From: Rouxiella sp. S1S-2
GTDB taxonomy: Bacteria; Pseudomonadota; Gammaproteobacteria; Enterobacterales; Enterobacteriaceae
Direction of reading: 5' to 3'
Length of the DNA: 64,000 nucleotides
Assembly (NCBI RefSeq): GCF_009208105.1
Contig: NZ_WFKL01000001.1
Span: 4,588,001 to 4,652,000 of the forward strand
Part shown: piece by piece, positions 9,557 through 18,560 of the stretch
Numbering within the stretch: position 1 is the stretch's first letter
Layout: each line of letters starts with the position of its first letter
Position numbers and translations under genes: made by a program
Notes under the pieces: generated by a model
Databases searched by the model: none
The model's input: only the letters and a program-made list of their open reading frames with translations
What the model was told of the DNA's origin: nothing

Positions 9557-9633
9557 GAAAGACGCGCATTTGTTATCATCATCCCTGTAAACAGAGATGT
9601 TTGTTTTGGCCACATTGATTGTGGCCATTTTCT
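9557..9633 (+). ncRNA. micA: MicA small regulatory RNA
   Basis: About 77 nt in the gshA-luxS gap, on the strand opposite to both, exactly the E. coli location. The 5' part GAAAGACGCGCATTTGTTA followed by TCATCATCCCTG is identical to E. coli MicA as I remember it; this seed pairs with the ompA ribosome site and other porin mRNAs through Hfq. The middle hairpin differs (CTGTAAACAGAG), and the end is a rho-independent terminator TGGCCAC-ATTGATT-GTGGCCA followed by TTTTCTTTT. The 3' end is approximate. The 5' end also runs antisense to the luxS leader. Confidence 0.93.
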
Positions 9634-9649
9634 TTTCTGGCTCCCTGCC

Positions 9650-11212
9650 CTACTTAGCGGCGAGAGCGGCCAGATACTCTTCAAAGCTTAGCTTATCATT
9701 TGCTTCCAGGTTGCGCTGACGCAGCCGGGACTCATCGAACTCGTTAGCCAACTGCTGCTCGGTAAGGATTTCCAGCGGCTCATCAATCAGCATTTGACGA
9801 TACTTCTCAGCCAACTTCAGGCCCAGATTCCCCTCACCCTCTGCTTTCATCGCCTTGAGGATGCGCGCCGAATAGGTCAGCTCAGGATTATCAAATGCGG
9901 CAACCAGTTCACTGCACACGTCCTGATATTCGCTGTTGCCGTTTTGGCTATCCAATACTTGTGCTACGCGACTCAAGTCGGCAAACAGTGACTTACCCAC
10001 TTTATCTAACGGCTGTCTGGCGTCTTCACATCCGATGCCAATGGTCTGCCCCGGTTTACGCCCTTCCAGAATTACGCGATTCCAGTTTTGGCGCGTACAG
10101 AGGATTTCGTCACTGTTCATTTCCGGCGCGTCGGCCAATGCACACCATATCAAAAATAGATCGAGGAAACGTGCCTGCGAGGCATCAACGCCAATCGGCG
10201 AGAACGGATTAACGTCGAGAGATCGCACCTCGATGTATTCAATTCCACTGCGCATCAACGCTTGTGAAGGCGTTTCACCCGGTTTGGTGACGCGCTTGGG
10301 GCGGATTGGAGCATAAAGCTCGTTCTCAATCTGTAACACATTGGTATTTAACTGAACATATTTACCGTCTTTCTTGACGCCCATATCGGCATATTCCGCC
10401 GAGGGGGTGCGAATCGCGCGTTTCACGCCGGTCACATAAGTCTCAAGATCGTTAAAGGTAATGCCCAGATTACTTTGCGATTTACTGGTATATCCCAGGT
10501 CGCTCAGACGCAACGCCGTGGCATAGGGCAGATAGCAAAGTCCGTTCTCGGTATGTTCAAACGGCAGATTAGTTTCACGCCCTTTAAGGAATGAAGAACA
10601 AATTGCCGGAGATGCCCCAAACAAATAAGGAATAACCCAGCCAAAACGGTAATAGTTGCGGATCAGCTTGAAATAACCTGCAGAGATTTCGTCTTTACCG
10701 CTTTGCGCATCCTTGATACCCAGACGCGCCTGCCAGAATTCTATCGGCAGTGAGAAGTTGTAGTGGATCCCCGAGATTATCTGCATCAATGCACCGTAGC
10801 GGCTTTTTAGCCCCTGACGATACAGTGTTTTCAGCTTGCCGATATTTGAGCTCCCGTACTGGGCCAGCTCGATATCATCTTCGGAATCGATAAAACACGG
10901 CATACTCAACGGCCACATCATCTCGTCACCCAGCTCTTTAGCGACATGACGATGGATATCACGCAGAAAACTCAGCGTATGCTCAATGCTTTTTTCAGCC
11001 GGCGTGATGAACTCGAGCAGCTGCTCGGCAAAATCGGTGGTTATCCAATGATGCGTCAACGCTGCGCCCAGAGCCTCAGGATGACCCGTCTTTGCAATTG
11101 AACCATTGGCGTTAACGCGCAGCGTTTCACGCTCAATACCCCGACGAATACCCTTTAACGACTGCGGGTGAGCTTCCAACCAGGAAAGCGCCTGTGATAC
11201 ATCCGGGATCAA
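9650..11212 (-). CDS. gshA: Glutamate-cysteine ligase
   Basis: 520 residues (E. coli 518). First step of glutathione synthesis, ATP-dependent joining of glutamate and cysteine. Family sequence throughout: [78 protein letters not shown], and [17 protein letters not shown]. The start is TTG at 11212, as in E. coli gshA: GGGAGG lies 6-11 nt upstream and the following IPDVSQAL matches. A GTG 28 codons upstream (11296) would give a longer protein without family support. Downstream are micA (other strand) and luxS. Confidence 0.96.
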   Translation of the reverse strand: MIPDVSQALSWLEAHPQSLKGIRRGIERETLRVNANGSIAKTGHPEALGAALTHHWITTDFAEQLLEFITPAEKSIEHTLSFLRDIHRHVAKELGDEMMWPLSMPCFIDSEDDIELAQYGSSNIGKLKTLYRQGLKSRYGALMQIISGIHYNFSLPIEFWQARLGIKDAQSGKDEISAGYFKLIRNYYRFGWVIPYLFGASPAICSSFLKGRETNLPFEHTENGLCYLPYATALRLSDLGYTSKSQSNLGITFNDLETYVTGVKRAIRTPSAEYADMGVKKDGKYVQLNTNVLQIENELYAPIRPKRVTKPGETPSQALMRSGIEYIEVRSLDVNPFSPIGVDASQARFLDLFLIWCALADAPEMNSDEILCTRQNWNRVILEGRKPGQTIGIGCEDARQPLDKVGKSLFADLSRVAQVLDSQNGNSEYQDVCSELVAAFDNPELTYSARILKAMKAEGEGNLGLKLAEKYRQMLIDEPLEILTEQQLANEFDESRLRQRNLEANDKLSFEEYLAALAAK

Positions 11213-11297
11213 ATTGACCTCCCGCTTTTTGAATAAGTTAACGCGTACGTTTTCTGAATCTGCATAGATGTGACCATCATAGATAACCGATACCAAT

Positions 11298-11726
11298 CTA
11301 ACCCCACCATGAGCCCACCTTCAATGTAATAACGGCCAATGCCGTATAACGCAGCGTTTTTCCAATACACAGAAATAACACTACCAAGGCCCAAGGCATG
11401 CGTAGCCAACCAGCCAAAACGCATAACAAATCACCCACCACCGGCAACCAGCTGAGCAACAGCGCAGCGGGTCCAAATCGTTTTAACCATCCGAGGGCCA
11501 CGTTAAGGCCGCGCTGTGGTTTTAACTCAGGTAGAAAGCGCCCGATAATGACGTTTGTTACACCACCCAGGGTATTACCCAATGATGCCGTAATGACCAA
11601 TGCTGCGGGCGTGGCACTGCCCGCAGATAATAAAGCAACTAATACAACTTCGGAATTTCCCGGCAACAGCGTTGCGCTGAGAAAGCTGCTACCAAACAAT
11701 GACGCCAGTGCTACGGCCGCACTCAC
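11298..11726 (-). CDS. yqaA: Inner membrane protein YqaA (DedA/VTT-related)
   Basis: 142 residues, the E. coli length. Several hydrophobic segments and the SNARE-associated/VTT pattern: [21 protein letters not shown] near the N-terminus, [17 protein letters not shown], and [27 protein letters not shown]. Proteins of this superfamily have been linked to lipid scrambling; no function is proven for YqaA. It overlaps the end of yqaB by 4 nt (ATGA-type), so it is translationally coupled to it, and gshA starts 85 nt further on. Confidence 0.92.
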   Translation of the reverse strand: MSAAVALASLFGSSFLSATLLPGNSEVVLVALLSAGSATPAALVITASLGNTLGGVTNVIIGRFLPELKPQRGLNVALGWLKRFGPAALLLSWLPVVGDLLCVLAGWLRMPWALVVLFLCIGKTLRYTALAVITLKVGSWWG

Positions 11727-12301
11727 AGCGTGCGTACATCAACATAGGCCATATTTGCACGTTTGGCCGCTTCAATACCAAAATCAGCGTCCTCAAACAC
11801 CACACACTTTTCGGGTGGAACGCCAATAAGCTCGGCGCAGCGGAGAAAAGTATCCGGTGCCGGCTTGTGATTCTCAACATCATTGGCACCCACAATGGCA
11901 TCGAAGCAATCGCGTAGCCCTAAATGACGCAGCAAAGCATCCGCCATGGCGTGTTCGCTGCCAGTGCCTACCGCCATGGGACGACGGCCGTGAAAAGCTC
12001 TCACCACGTCTATAAGCGGTAGGGGTTTAACTGTATCAAACAACATAGCCTGCAACGCTGAGGTTTTTTCAGCGGCCAGCAGATGGGGATCGAGATCCGC
12101 CTTGTTGCTTTCAATAATAAATTTTGCAATTCGCCAGGTCGGCGAGCCGTTAAGAGCAACCATAGCAGCGACGTCGAACTGTAGACTGTATCTGGACAGT
12201 ACCTGTTGCCAGGCTTTACGATGTGTTGGCTCAGTGTCCAATATGGTGCCGTCCATATCAAAGATCAATCCTTCGAAGCCTTCGTACAGCTTGTACTCCA
12301 T
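11723..12301 (-). CDS. yqaB: HAD-family sugar phosphatase YqaB (fructose-1-phosphate/6-phosphogluconate phosphatase)
   Basis: 192 residues. HAD phosphatase: motif I GLIFDMDGTILDTEP with the nucleophile Asp and acid/base Asp, motif II VGTGS, Lys in NHKPAPDTFL, and motif IV VFEDADFGIEAAKRA. A helical cap sits between motif I and II (THRKAWQQV, LNGSPTWRIAKFI). The E. coli protein acts on fructose-1-phosphate and related sugar phosphates. ATG at 12301 chosen (AGG 8-10 nt upstream); GTG at 12307 is an alternative. First gene of yqaB-yqaA. Confidence 0.93.
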   Translation of the reverse strand: MEYKLYEGFEGLIFDMDGTILDTEPTHRKAWQQVLSRYSLQFDVAAMVALNGSPTWRIAKFIIESNKADLDPHLLAAEKTSALQAMLFDTVKPLPLIDVVRAFHGRRPMAVGTGSEHAMADALLRHLGLRDCFDAIVGANDVENHKPAPDTFLRCAELIGVPPEKCVVFEDADFGIEAAKRANMAYVDVRTL

Positions 12302-12464
12302 AACCACCGCCTGCTCTTAACAAATCTGGGGGAAACTACTTTATCGCAAAGATGTAGGATTGTCGCTTTTTGTCAGGGCAGACAGCACATTGGGAATAGG
12401 AGAAAAGAGTTAAATATCAAACGCAGACATTTTTAGATGAAGAGATTTCAGGAAGGCAGAAAGC

Positions 12465-12490
12465 AAAAAACCCGCCGAAGCAGGTTTTCT
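12465..12490 (-). terminator. Terminator of the serV-argV type tRNA operon
   Basis: Minus-strand stem AACCTGC / GCGGGTT (one G-U pair) closed by a TTCG loop (12469-12486) and followed by TTTTGCTTT. Confidence 0.85.
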
Positions 12491-12506
12491 TAAACAGGGT
12501 GTACCT

Positions 12507-12564
12507 AAAAAGATGATGCGGCTTGCGCCTTACGGGCCGCTGCTGAAGCAACGTTATCATCTTT
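12507..12564 (-). other. Unexplained stem-loop in the trailer of the tRNA transcript
   Basis: Outer arms AAAGATGAT (12509-12517) and ATCATCTTT (12556-12564) pair perfectly over 9 bp; inside, GCGGC (12518-12522) pairs with GCCGC (12536-12540) and TGCT-GA-AGCA (12541-12550) can form a side hairpin. It is transcribed with the tRNAs, 65 nt after the last one and before the terminator. I do not recognise it as a tRNA or known RNA. Confidence 0.5.
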
Positions 12565-12628
12565 AGTGGATCACTGTAGTGCTAGTCTACAAATTTAGAA
12601 TTTTCTTTATCTGTAAACTTCGGGAATA

Positions 12629-12705
12629 TGGTGCACCCAGGAAGATTCGAACTTCCGACCGCTCGGTTCGTAGCCGAGTACTCTATCCAGCTGAGCTATG
12701 GGTGC
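12629..12705 (-). tRNA. tRNA-Arg (anticodon ACG), copy 3 of 3
   Basis: 77 nt with encoded CCA. Acceptor GCACCCA/TGGGTGC, D-loop AGCTCAGCTGGATAGAG, anticodon arm CTCGGCTACGAACCGAG, T arm with GTTCGAATC. ACG becomes ICG and reads CGU/CGC/CGA. All three copies are identical. Confidence 0.98.
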
Positions 12706-12757
12706 ATTTTGAACTATTTTATTAACGATTGTTGCGAAGAAAAAGCAGAGATGAGAA

Positions 12758-12834
12758 TGGTGCACCCAGGAAGATTCGAACTTCCGACCGCTCGGTTCGT
12801 AGCCGAGTACTCTATCCAGCTGAGCTATGGGTGC
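12758..12834 (-). tRNA. tRNA-Arg (anticodon ACG), copy 2 of 3
   Basis: 77 nt, identical to the neighbouring copies, CCA encoded; spacers before and after are 115 and 52 nt and unrelated in sequence, so the copies are separated by non-repeated spacer DNA. Confidence 0.98.
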
Positions 12835-12949
12835 ATATCAATTCTTTAATGCAGTTCTTTACAGCAGAGTTACTCCACCACTTTCACATTTTACCGTCAC
12901 GGCCTCTGATGCTCACTTGATTGCAAATCAATATACATCAAAGAAAGAA

Positions 12950-13026
12950 TGGTGCACCCAGGAAGATTCGAACTTCCGACCGCTCGGTTCGTAGCCGAGT
13001 ACTCTATCCAGCTGAGCTATGGGTGC
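12950..13026 (-). tRNA. tRNA-Arg (anticodon ACG), copy 1 of 3
   Basis: 77 nt, identical to the two following copies, CCA encoded. Directly follows tRNA-Ser with 8 nt between, so both come from one transcript. Confidence 0.98.
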
Positions 13027-13034
13027 ATCTTAAA

Positions 13035-13127
13035 TGGCGGTGAGGCGGGGATTCGAACCCCGGATGCAGCTTTTGACCGCATACTCCCTTAGCAGGGGAG
13101 CGCCTTCAGCCTCTCGGCCACCTCACC
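13035..13127 (-). tRNA. serV: tRNA-Ser (anticodon GCU)
   Basis: 93 nt with the long variable arm of class II tRNAs and encoded CCA. Acceptor GGTGAGG/CCTCACC, anticodon arm CTCCCCTGCTAAGGGAG with GCT, T arm GGGTTCGAATCCC. Equivalent of E. coli serV, which also heads an operon with tRNA-Arg(ACG) genes between csrA and yqaB. Confidence 0.98.
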
Positions 13128-13451
13128 ATACGCTTCTTTCGAATTGTGCTGACTCACTTTGTTTAAGCTCATCGGCACTGCGTGGCGCACATATTACTTT
13201 CCCGCACTTATAAGTCAAACCCTTTTTTCCCAAGAATCGTTTGTTTGCACAATTCGCATCCAACCTGCGCAGTTTAACGGCAAAATAATGGCTTTGATTG
13301 ATAAAAACCAATGTTTAATCAGTAAAAAGTCTTGGAGGATGTGCGCTTGCGGAAAAAAGAATTTTGGGAAAATGAGATAAAACGGGGGAAAACACGAAAA
13401 GCAGTGCTGGAGATTCATCAGCGCCTCGCCATCGACGAGACGCCTGATAAA
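13128..13451. other. Gap between tRNA-Ser and csrA
   Basis: Holds the tRNA operon promoter (13191-13218). I see no convincing gene here; short open frames exist on both strands but have no family features. A 7-bp hairpin near 13425-13445 lies just after csrA without a T run. Confidence 0.6.
13191..13218 (-). promoter_or_regulatory. tRNA operon promoter
   Basis: Minus strand -35 TTGACT (13218-13213), 16-nt spacer, -10 TAATAT (13196-13191), followed by GC-rich GTGCGCCACGC, the discriminator type of stringently controlled stable-RNA promoters. Confidence 0.85.
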
Positions 13452-13637
13452 TTAATAACTCGTCTGTTGAGATTTTTCAGCCTGAATACGCTGGTAGATC
13501 TCTTCACGGTGCACTGAGACCTCTTTCGGCGCATTCACACCAATACGCACCTGATTACCTTTAACACCTAACACGGTAACCGTAACCTCATCGCCAATCA
13601 TGAGGGTTTCACCAACTCGGCGAGTCAGAATAAGCAT
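13452..13637 (-). CDS. csrA: Carbon storage regulator CsrA
   Basis: 61 residues, the E. coli length. RNA-binding dimer that recognises GGA in hairpin loops near ribosome sites. Key residues: Leu4 (MLILTRR), the [23 protein letters not shown] core and Arg44 in [10 protein letters not shown]. The leader AAGGAGCAAAGAATG includes GGA at the ribosome site and matches the E. coli csrA leader, which supports autoregulation. BarA, at the end of this window, controls the CsrB-type RNAs that antagonise CsrA. Confidence 0.98.
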   Translation of the reverse strand: MLILTRRVGETLMIGDEVTVTVLGVKGNQVRIGVNAPKEVSVHREEIYQRIQAEKSQQTSY

Positions 13638-13835
13638 TCTTTGCTCCTTGGATAATTAAAAGAGTCGGGTCTCTCAGTTTCACAGGCATTATCTATCATA
13701 AGCTGTAAAAACGTAAGCCATGACCCTCACATAAAATGTACGTCAGCCTTATACATTAGCTGTGAGTGATTTTAAGTTTAGCCGAAATCGGCGAAGTCGT
13801 GACTTATTAAATGAGAGTTAACCGGTCGTTAAGAC

Positions 13836-13870
13836 TAAAAACGCCATAATAGACAAGAGATTATGGCGTT
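13836..13870 (-). terminator. alaS terminator
   Basis: Perfect 10-bp stem AACGCCATAA (13840-13849) / TTATGGCGTT (13861-13870) with an 11-nt loop; on the minus strand TTTTTAG follows. It separates alaS from csrA. Confidence 0.88.
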
Positions 13871-13892
13871 CACACTTTTACTGATTTTATGA

Positions 13893-16520
13893 CTACAGCT
13901 TGTTGGCAACCCAAGCTTCGACGCCCGCTAGCGCCGCTGGCAAGGCCTGTACATCAGTACCGCCCGCCTGAGCCATATCAGGACGACCGCCGCCTTTCCC
14001 GCCCACCTGAGAAGCGATAGCGCCGATTAATTCCCCGGCTTTAACACGATCGGTCAGGTCTTTTGTCACGCCCGCAATCAAGCTCACCTTATCATCAGCG
14101 ACGGTGGCCAGCACAATAATCACCGAGCCGAGCTGGTTTTTAAGGTCATCAACCATAGTGCGCAACATTTTAGGTTCAACGTTATCAAGCTGTTTAACCA
14201 GCAGTTTAACGCCGTTTACTTCTTTCGTTTGACCCGACAGTGACGCACTTTCTTGCGCTGCCTGCTGGTCTTTCACCTGCTGAAGCTCTTTTTCCAACAG
14301 ACGTGAACGCTCAATCAGCGTACGAATTTTGTCAGTGACGCTGTTAACATCACCTTTGACCAAGTGCGCAACGTCCTGCAGCAGATCGCTTTGCTGGTGC
14401 AGCGCAGCAATCGCATTTTCGCCCGTGATAGCCTCGATACGACGTACGCCTGCCGCAGTGCCGGATTCGCTTTGAATACGGAACAAGCCGATATCACCGG
14501 TGCGGCTTGCGTGAATACCGCCACACAGCTCGGTGGAGAAGTCACCCATCGACAGTACGCGAACGTGGTCGTCATACTTCTCACCGAACAGCGCCATGGC
14601 GCCTTGCTCTTTCGCGTCGTCCAGCGCCATGATGTTGGTTTCAATCGGCAGATTACGACGAATTTGCGCATTAACCAAATCTTCTACCCGACGGATCTCT
14701 TCCGGCTTCATCGCTTCAAAATGCGAGAAGTCAAAACGCAGGTAGTTGTCGTTAACCAAAGAGCCTTTCTGCGCAACGTGCTTGCCCAGAACCTGTCGCA
14801 GTGCCGCATGCAGCAAGTGAGTAGCCGAGTGGTTAAGACGAATGCGGTCACGACGCGCGGCATCAACGTCGGCTTCTACGCCGTCGTTAATGCTCAGCTT
14901 GCCTGTGCTCAGCACGCCCTGATGTCCAATAGCTTTACCGTATTTTTGCGTATCGCTTACGACAAACTCGCCGTTAGCCGTTTTCAGTACGCCCTTATCG
15001 CCCACCTGTCCGCCTGATTCGCCATAGAAAGGCGTATCGTCCAGAACGACAATCGCGTTCTCGCCGGCCTGAATTTCTTCAACCGGTTGGCCATTAACAA
15101 ACAGGGCAACCACTTTAGACTGACGCTGTACGTGCTCATAGCCCGAGAACTGGGTAACACCATCAACGCGAACCATGCTGCTGTAGTCAGCGCTGAAACC
15201 GCTGGACTCACGCGCGCGGTTACGCTGGATTTCCATCGCCTTCTCAAAGCCTTCTTCATCCACTTTAAGATTGCGCTCGCGACAAACGTCCGCAGTCAAG
15301 TCAACAGGGAAACCAAAGGTATCGTACAGACGGAAAACAATATCGCCAGGCAGGGTATCGCCTTTAAGCGCAGCCAGCTCTTCGTCGAGCAGCGTCAGTC
15401 CACGCTCTAGAGTACGGGCAAACTGCTCTTCTTCAGTTTTCAGCAACTGCTCAACGGTAGACTGCTGTTTAGCCAGCTCCAGACCCGCAGAACCCATGAC
15501 CTCAACCAAAGGCGCGACCAGCTTATAGAAGAAGGTCTCTTTCGCGCCCAGCATGTTGCCATGACGAACTGCACGACGAATGATACGACGCAGCACGTAG
15601 CCACGTCCCTCATTGGAAGGAATAACGCCGTCGGAAATCAGGAAAGCACAAGAACGAATGTGGTCAGCAATAACGCGCAGCGACTTGTTGTTCAGGTCAG
15701 AGGCACCCGTTAGCGCAGCGACGGCAGCAATCAGTTTCTGGAACAAATCGATATCGTAGTTCGAGTTCACGTGCTGCAGCACGGCTGTAATACGCTCCAG
15801 TCCCATACCGGTATCTACAGAAGGTTTCGGCAGCGCAAGCATAGTGCCGTCGGCCTGACGGTTGAACTGCATGAAGACCAGGTTCCAGATTTCGATATAA
15901 CGGTCGCCATCTTCTTCTGCGCTGCCAGGAGGACCGCCCCAGATGTGGTCACCGTGATCGTAGAAAATCTCAGAACATGGACCGCAAGGGCCGGTATCGC
16001 CCATCTGCCAGAAGTTGTCTGACGCGTACTGGCCCCCTTTGTTGTCACCGATACGGATAATGCGCTCGGCCGGGACGCCAATCTTGTTTTCCCAAATGCC
16101 GTAAGCTTCGTCATCGGTTGCGTAGACGGTAACCCACAGTTTTTCTTTTGGCAGGTTAAACCAGTTTTCACCGGTCAACAGTTCCCAGGCAAATTTGATG
16201 GCGTCTTCTTTGAAGTAATCACCAAAGCTGAAGTTGCCCAGCATTTCGAAGAAAGTGTGGTGACGCGCAGTGTAGCCCACGTTTTCTAAATCGTTGTGCT
16301 TGCCACCGGCGCGTACACAGCGCTGAGACGTGGTCGCGCGATGGTAGTCACGGTTGTCCAGGCCTAGAAAAACGTCTTTAAATTGGTTCATACCGGCATT
16401 GGTAAACATCAATGTCGGATCATTAGTAGGGATCAGCGAGCTGCTGTCGACAACAGTGTGTCCCTTACTATGGAAGAAATCGAGAAACGCTTGACGGATC
16501 TCAGCGGTGCTCTTGCTCAT
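13893..16520 (-). CDS. alaS: Alanyl-tRNA synthetase
   Basis: 875 residues (E. coli 876). Class II synthetase: catalytic core from [20 protein letters not shown] with [15 protein letters not shown], motif 2 and motif 3 (DTGMGLERI); then the tRNA-binding region; the editing domain that removes Ser and Gly, with zinc-binding [11 protein letters not shown] and [13 protein letters not shown]; and the C-Ala oligomerisation domain ending [11 protein letters not shown]. Starts at ATG 16520 and is preceded by a long inverted repeat that may serve autorepression. Ends at its own terminator. Confidence 0.98.
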   Translation of the reverse strand: MSKSTAEIRQAFLDFFHSKGHTVVDSSSLIPTNDPTLMFTNAGMNQFKDVFLGLDNRDYHRATTSQRCVRAGGKHNDLENVGYTARHHTFFEMLGNFSFGDYFKEDAIKFAWELLTGENWFNLPKEKLWVTVYATDDEAYGIWENKIGVPAERIIRIGDNKGGQYASDNFWQMGDTGPCGPCSEIFYDHGDHIWGGPPGSAEEDGDRYIEIWNLVFMQFNRQADGTMLALPKPSVDTGMGLERITAVLQHVNSNYDIDLFQKLIAAVAALTGASDLNNKSLRVIADHIRSCAFLISDGVIPSNEGRGYVLRRIIRRAVRHGNMLGAKETFFYKLVAPLVEVMGSAGLELAKQQSTVEQLLKTEEEQFARTLERGLTLLDEELAALKGDTLPGDIVFRLYDTFGFPVDLTADVCRERNLKVDEEGFEKAMEIQRNRARESSGFSADYSSMVRVDGVTQFSGYEHVQRQSKVVALFVNGQPVEEIQAGENAIVVLDDTPFYGESGGQVGDKGVLKTANGEFVVSDTQKYGKAIGHQGVLSTGKLSINDGVEADVDAARRDRIRLNHSATHLLHAALRQVLGKHVAQKGSLVNDNYLRFDFSHFEAMKPEEIRRVEDLVNAQIRRNLPIETNIMALDDAKEQGAMALFGEKYDDHVRVLSMGDFSTELCGGIHASRTGDIGLFRIQSESGTAAGVRRIEAITGENAIAALHQQSDLLQDVAHLVKGDVNSVTDKIRTLIERSRLLEKELQQVKDQQAAQESASLSGQTKEVNGVKLLVKQLDNVEPKMLRTMVDDLKNQLGSVIIVLATVADDKVSLIAGVTKDLTDRVKAGELIGAIASQVGGKGGGRPDMAQAGGTDVQALPAALAGVEAWVANKL

Positions 16521-16554
16521 AAATGTCCCGGAATAAGGCTAAAAAAGGTCGGCC

Positions 16555-16602
16555 CGTGAGCAAGATTAGCGAGAAAACGTTCAGCTTACTTTTTTGCTCA
16601 CG
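16555..16602. promoter_or_regulatory. Inverted repeat upstream of alaS (possible AlaRS autorepression site)
   Basis: CGTGAGCAA (16555-16563) and TTGCTCACG (16594-16602) form a perfect 9-bp inverted repeat separated by 30 bp, 35-82 nt before the alaS start. E. coli AlaRS represses its own gene by binding a palindrome that flanks the transcription start. The -10-like TAATCT lies between the arms. Confidence 0.45.
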
Positions 16603-16660
16603 AACAAAAAGTGGGGATAAGATAAAATTTCTTCGCAGGGAAGTAAAATCCCGTATGCGT

Positions 16661-17260
16661 TCAATCTTCAAAATCGCGATAAATAGACTGAATTTCTTCC
16701 TGTAAAAAGCCGCGATAGAGCAAATAACGCAAAACTTTGGACTTCTCTTTCCAATCCGTTGGCAAAGGCTGACCAAATTTGTGCGTCGCTAAATCGTACG
16801 CCTTGCTACACCAGTCTACCTCACAATTTTCCAACGCCTCGTTTATCGTCTCTTTATCGACACCCTTTTGCATCAGCTCCGAACGTATGCGCTGTGCCCC
16901 CAGCCCTCTGTTGCTACGCCCAGAAATATAGCGATTGGCAAACTTGGCATCGTCGAGCCAGCCATGCTGGTAGCAATAGGCAATAACCTGCTCAACCTGT
17001 TCAGGGCAGATTTCCTCCACCTCTTTGGGTTTAGGTGTGCTTTCAGCCTCTTTGTTTTGGCGAGCTTTATAGGAGGACGGTCGTGTGAAAGGCTGCGGCG
17101 GTGTCATTAATTTACGACGAAGTTCGGCTTCACCGTGGTCACGCTGGCCCAACAGGCGCATTGCACGCGCAATAAGCGTATTCAGTCTTTTTGTTTGGTC
17201 ATCCTGCGTGGTTGAAAACAGTGATGACGGCTCTTGGTTCGTTTCCATTTCCTGAGTCAT
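16661..17260 (-). CDS. recX: Regulatory protein RecX
   Basis: 199 residues, longer than E. coli RecX (166). RecX caps RecA filaments and inhibits recombinase and coprotease activity. Helical-repeat signature: MRLLGQRDHGEAELRRKL, VIAYCYQHGWLDDAKFANRYISGRSNRGLGAQRIRSELMQKGV and KVLRYLLYRGF. Extra length comes from an N-terminal tail and a charged linker after RRKLMTPPQ (about 50-85). ATG 17260 has AAGGA 8 nt upstream; a longer frame would start inside the recA terminator. Downstream of recA, so expressed by readthrough, as in E. coli. Confidence 0.93.
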   Translation of the reverse strand: MTQEMETNQEPSSLFSTTQDDQTKRLNTLIARAMRLLGQRDHGEAELRRKLMTPPQPFTRPSSYKARQNKEAESTPKPKEVEEICPEQVEQVIAYCYQHGWLDDAKFANRYISGRSNRGLGAQRIRSELMQKGVDKETINEALENCEVDWCSKAYDLATHKFGQPLPTDWKEKSKVLRYLLYRGFLQEEIQSIYRDFED

Positions 17261-17280
17261 ACATTGTTCCTTATAAAGCA

Positions 17281-17311
17281 AAAAAACAGCCTGTTTTGCA
17301 GGCTGTTTTTT
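17281..17311 (-). terminator. recA terminator (recA-recX attenuating site)
   Basis: Stem AAACAGCCTG (17284-17293) / CAGGCTGTTT (17299-17308) with a 5-nt loop and a T run on the minus strand. Readthrough gives recX. Confidence 0.9.
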
Positions 17312-17367
17312 GTGGGGAGACAATCTTTAACCTGCCAATAGCGTTCCGACAGGCTCAGCGCAGAGAA

Positions 17368-18432
17368 TTAAAACTCTTCGCTGGTTTCAACATTGTCATC
17401 CAGGCTTTCGGCAGTGGCTGCTGCGCTCAGCTCACCGTTGCCACCCAGCAGCATCTCTCTGAGTTTTTTATCAATCTCGGAAGCAATTTTCGGGTTTTCT
17501 TTCAGGAAGTTGCTGGCGTTTGCTTTACCCTGACCGATTTTGTCACCATTGTAGCTGTACCATGCACCGGCTTTTTCAATCAGCTTGTGCTTAACGCCCA
17601 AATCGACCAGCTCGCCGTTGATGTTGATACCTTCGCCGTACATGATCTGGAACTCGGCCTGCTTGAACGGTGCAGCAATTTTGTTTTTAACCACTTTAAC
17701 GCGCGTTTCGCTACCCACCACGACGTCACCATCTTTGATGGCACCGATACGACGAATATCAAGACGTACAGAAGCGTAGAACTTCAGTGCGTTACCCCCG
17801 GTAGTGGTTTCCGGGTTACCGAACATCACACCGATTTTCATACGGATCTGGTTGATGAAGATCAGCAGAGTATTGGCATTTTTCAGGTTACCGGCCAGCT
17901 TACGCATCGCCTGGCTCATCATACGTGCCGCAAGGCCCATATGAGAATCACCGATTTCGCCTTCGATTTCAGCTTTTGGCGTCAGTGCTGCAACGGAGTC
18001 AACGATGATAACGTCAACGGCACCCGAGCGGGTCAGTGCATCACAGATTTCTAAAGCCTGCTCACCGGTATCCGGCTGGGAACACAGCAGGTTGTCGATA
18101 TCTACACCCAACTTTTTGGCATAGATTGGGTCAAGCGCGTGCTCGGCATCGATAAACGCACAGGTTTTACCTTCGCGCTGTGCCGAAGCAATAACCTGCA
18201 GGGTAAGGGTCGTTTTACCTGAAGACTCTGGTCCGTAAATCTCAACGATACGACCCATTGGCAAACCACCTGCGCCCAGAGCGATATCCAGAGACAGAGA
18301 GCCGGTAGAGATCGTTTCAACATCCATGGAGCGATCTTCGCCAAGACGCATGATGGAGCCTTTACCGAATTGCTTTTCAATCTGGCCCAGTGCCGCAGCT
18401 AACGCCTTTTGCTTGTTCTCATCAATAGCCAT
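17368..18432 (-). CDS. recA: Recombinase RecA
   Basis: 354 residues (E. coli 353). ATP-dependent strand exchange and LexA coprotease. Walker [10 protein letters not shown] at 66-74, catalytic Glu in [13 protein letters not shown], Walker [15 protein letters not shown], loop L1 [21 protein letters not shown], loop L2 with [20 protein letters not shown], acidic C-terminus. ATG 18432 ([11 protein letters not shown]) preceded by GAGTG; the frame continues 12 codons upstream but without family support. Controlled by LexA (box at 18537). Confidence 0.99.
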   Translation of the reverse strand: MAIDENKQKALAAALGQIEKQFGKGSIMRLGEDRSMDVETISTGSLSLDIALGAGGLPMGRIVEIYGPESSGKTTLTLQVIASAQREGKTCAFIDAEHALDPIYAKKLGVDIDNLLCSQPDTGEQALEICDALTRSGAVDVIIVDSVAALTPKAEIEGEIGDSHMGLAARMMSQAMRKLAGNLKNANTLLIFINQIRMKIGVMFGNPETTTGGNALKFYASVRLDIRRIGAIKDGDVVVGSETRVKVVKNKIAAPFKQAEFQIMYGEGININGELVDLGVKHKLIEKAGAWYSYNGDKIGQGKANASNFLKENPKIASEIDKKLREMLLGGNGELSAAATAESLDDNVETSEEF

Positions 18433-18530
18433 TTTCACTCCTTCGCGTGACGAGTTGTGTGAAGCCACACGCCGTTGTCACTGAATGTTGTTGTTTGGAT
18501 GCAAAGTACACATGCAGGTAATTAACGCTA

Positions 18531-18558
18531 ATTATACTGTATGCTCATACAGTATCAA
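18531..18558 (-). promoter_or_regulatory. recA promoter with LexA box in the spacer
   Basis: Minus strand -35 TTGATA (18558-18553) and -10 TATAAT (18536-18531) are 16 bp apart, and the spacer is exactly the SOS box CTGTATGAGCATACAG (18552-18537). The 20-bp core TACTGTATGCTCATACAGTA is perfect and identical to E. coli. The promoter abuts the pncC stop codon. Confidence 0.97.
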
Positions 18559-18560
18559 GC

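Larger units (their letters stand above)
12308..12628. other. Gap between yqaB and the tRNA operon
   Basis: No gene seen. It holds the tRNA operon terminator (12465-12490) and a long stem-loop in the trailer (12507-12564). The rest (12310-12460) must carry the yqaB promoter, but I see no convincing -35/-10 pair. Confidence 0.6.

Noticed and set aside
12629..13026. Three identical 77-nt repeats
   Set aside because: They are the three tRNA-Arg genes, not a CRISPR or mobile repeat.
13425..13445. 7-bp hairpin just after csrA
   Set aside because: No T run follows; not called a terminator.
13332..13517. 61-codon open frame rich in Lys/Arg, running into csrA on the opposite strand
   Set aside because: Overlaps the csrA 3' end antisense and has no family features; most likely chance.
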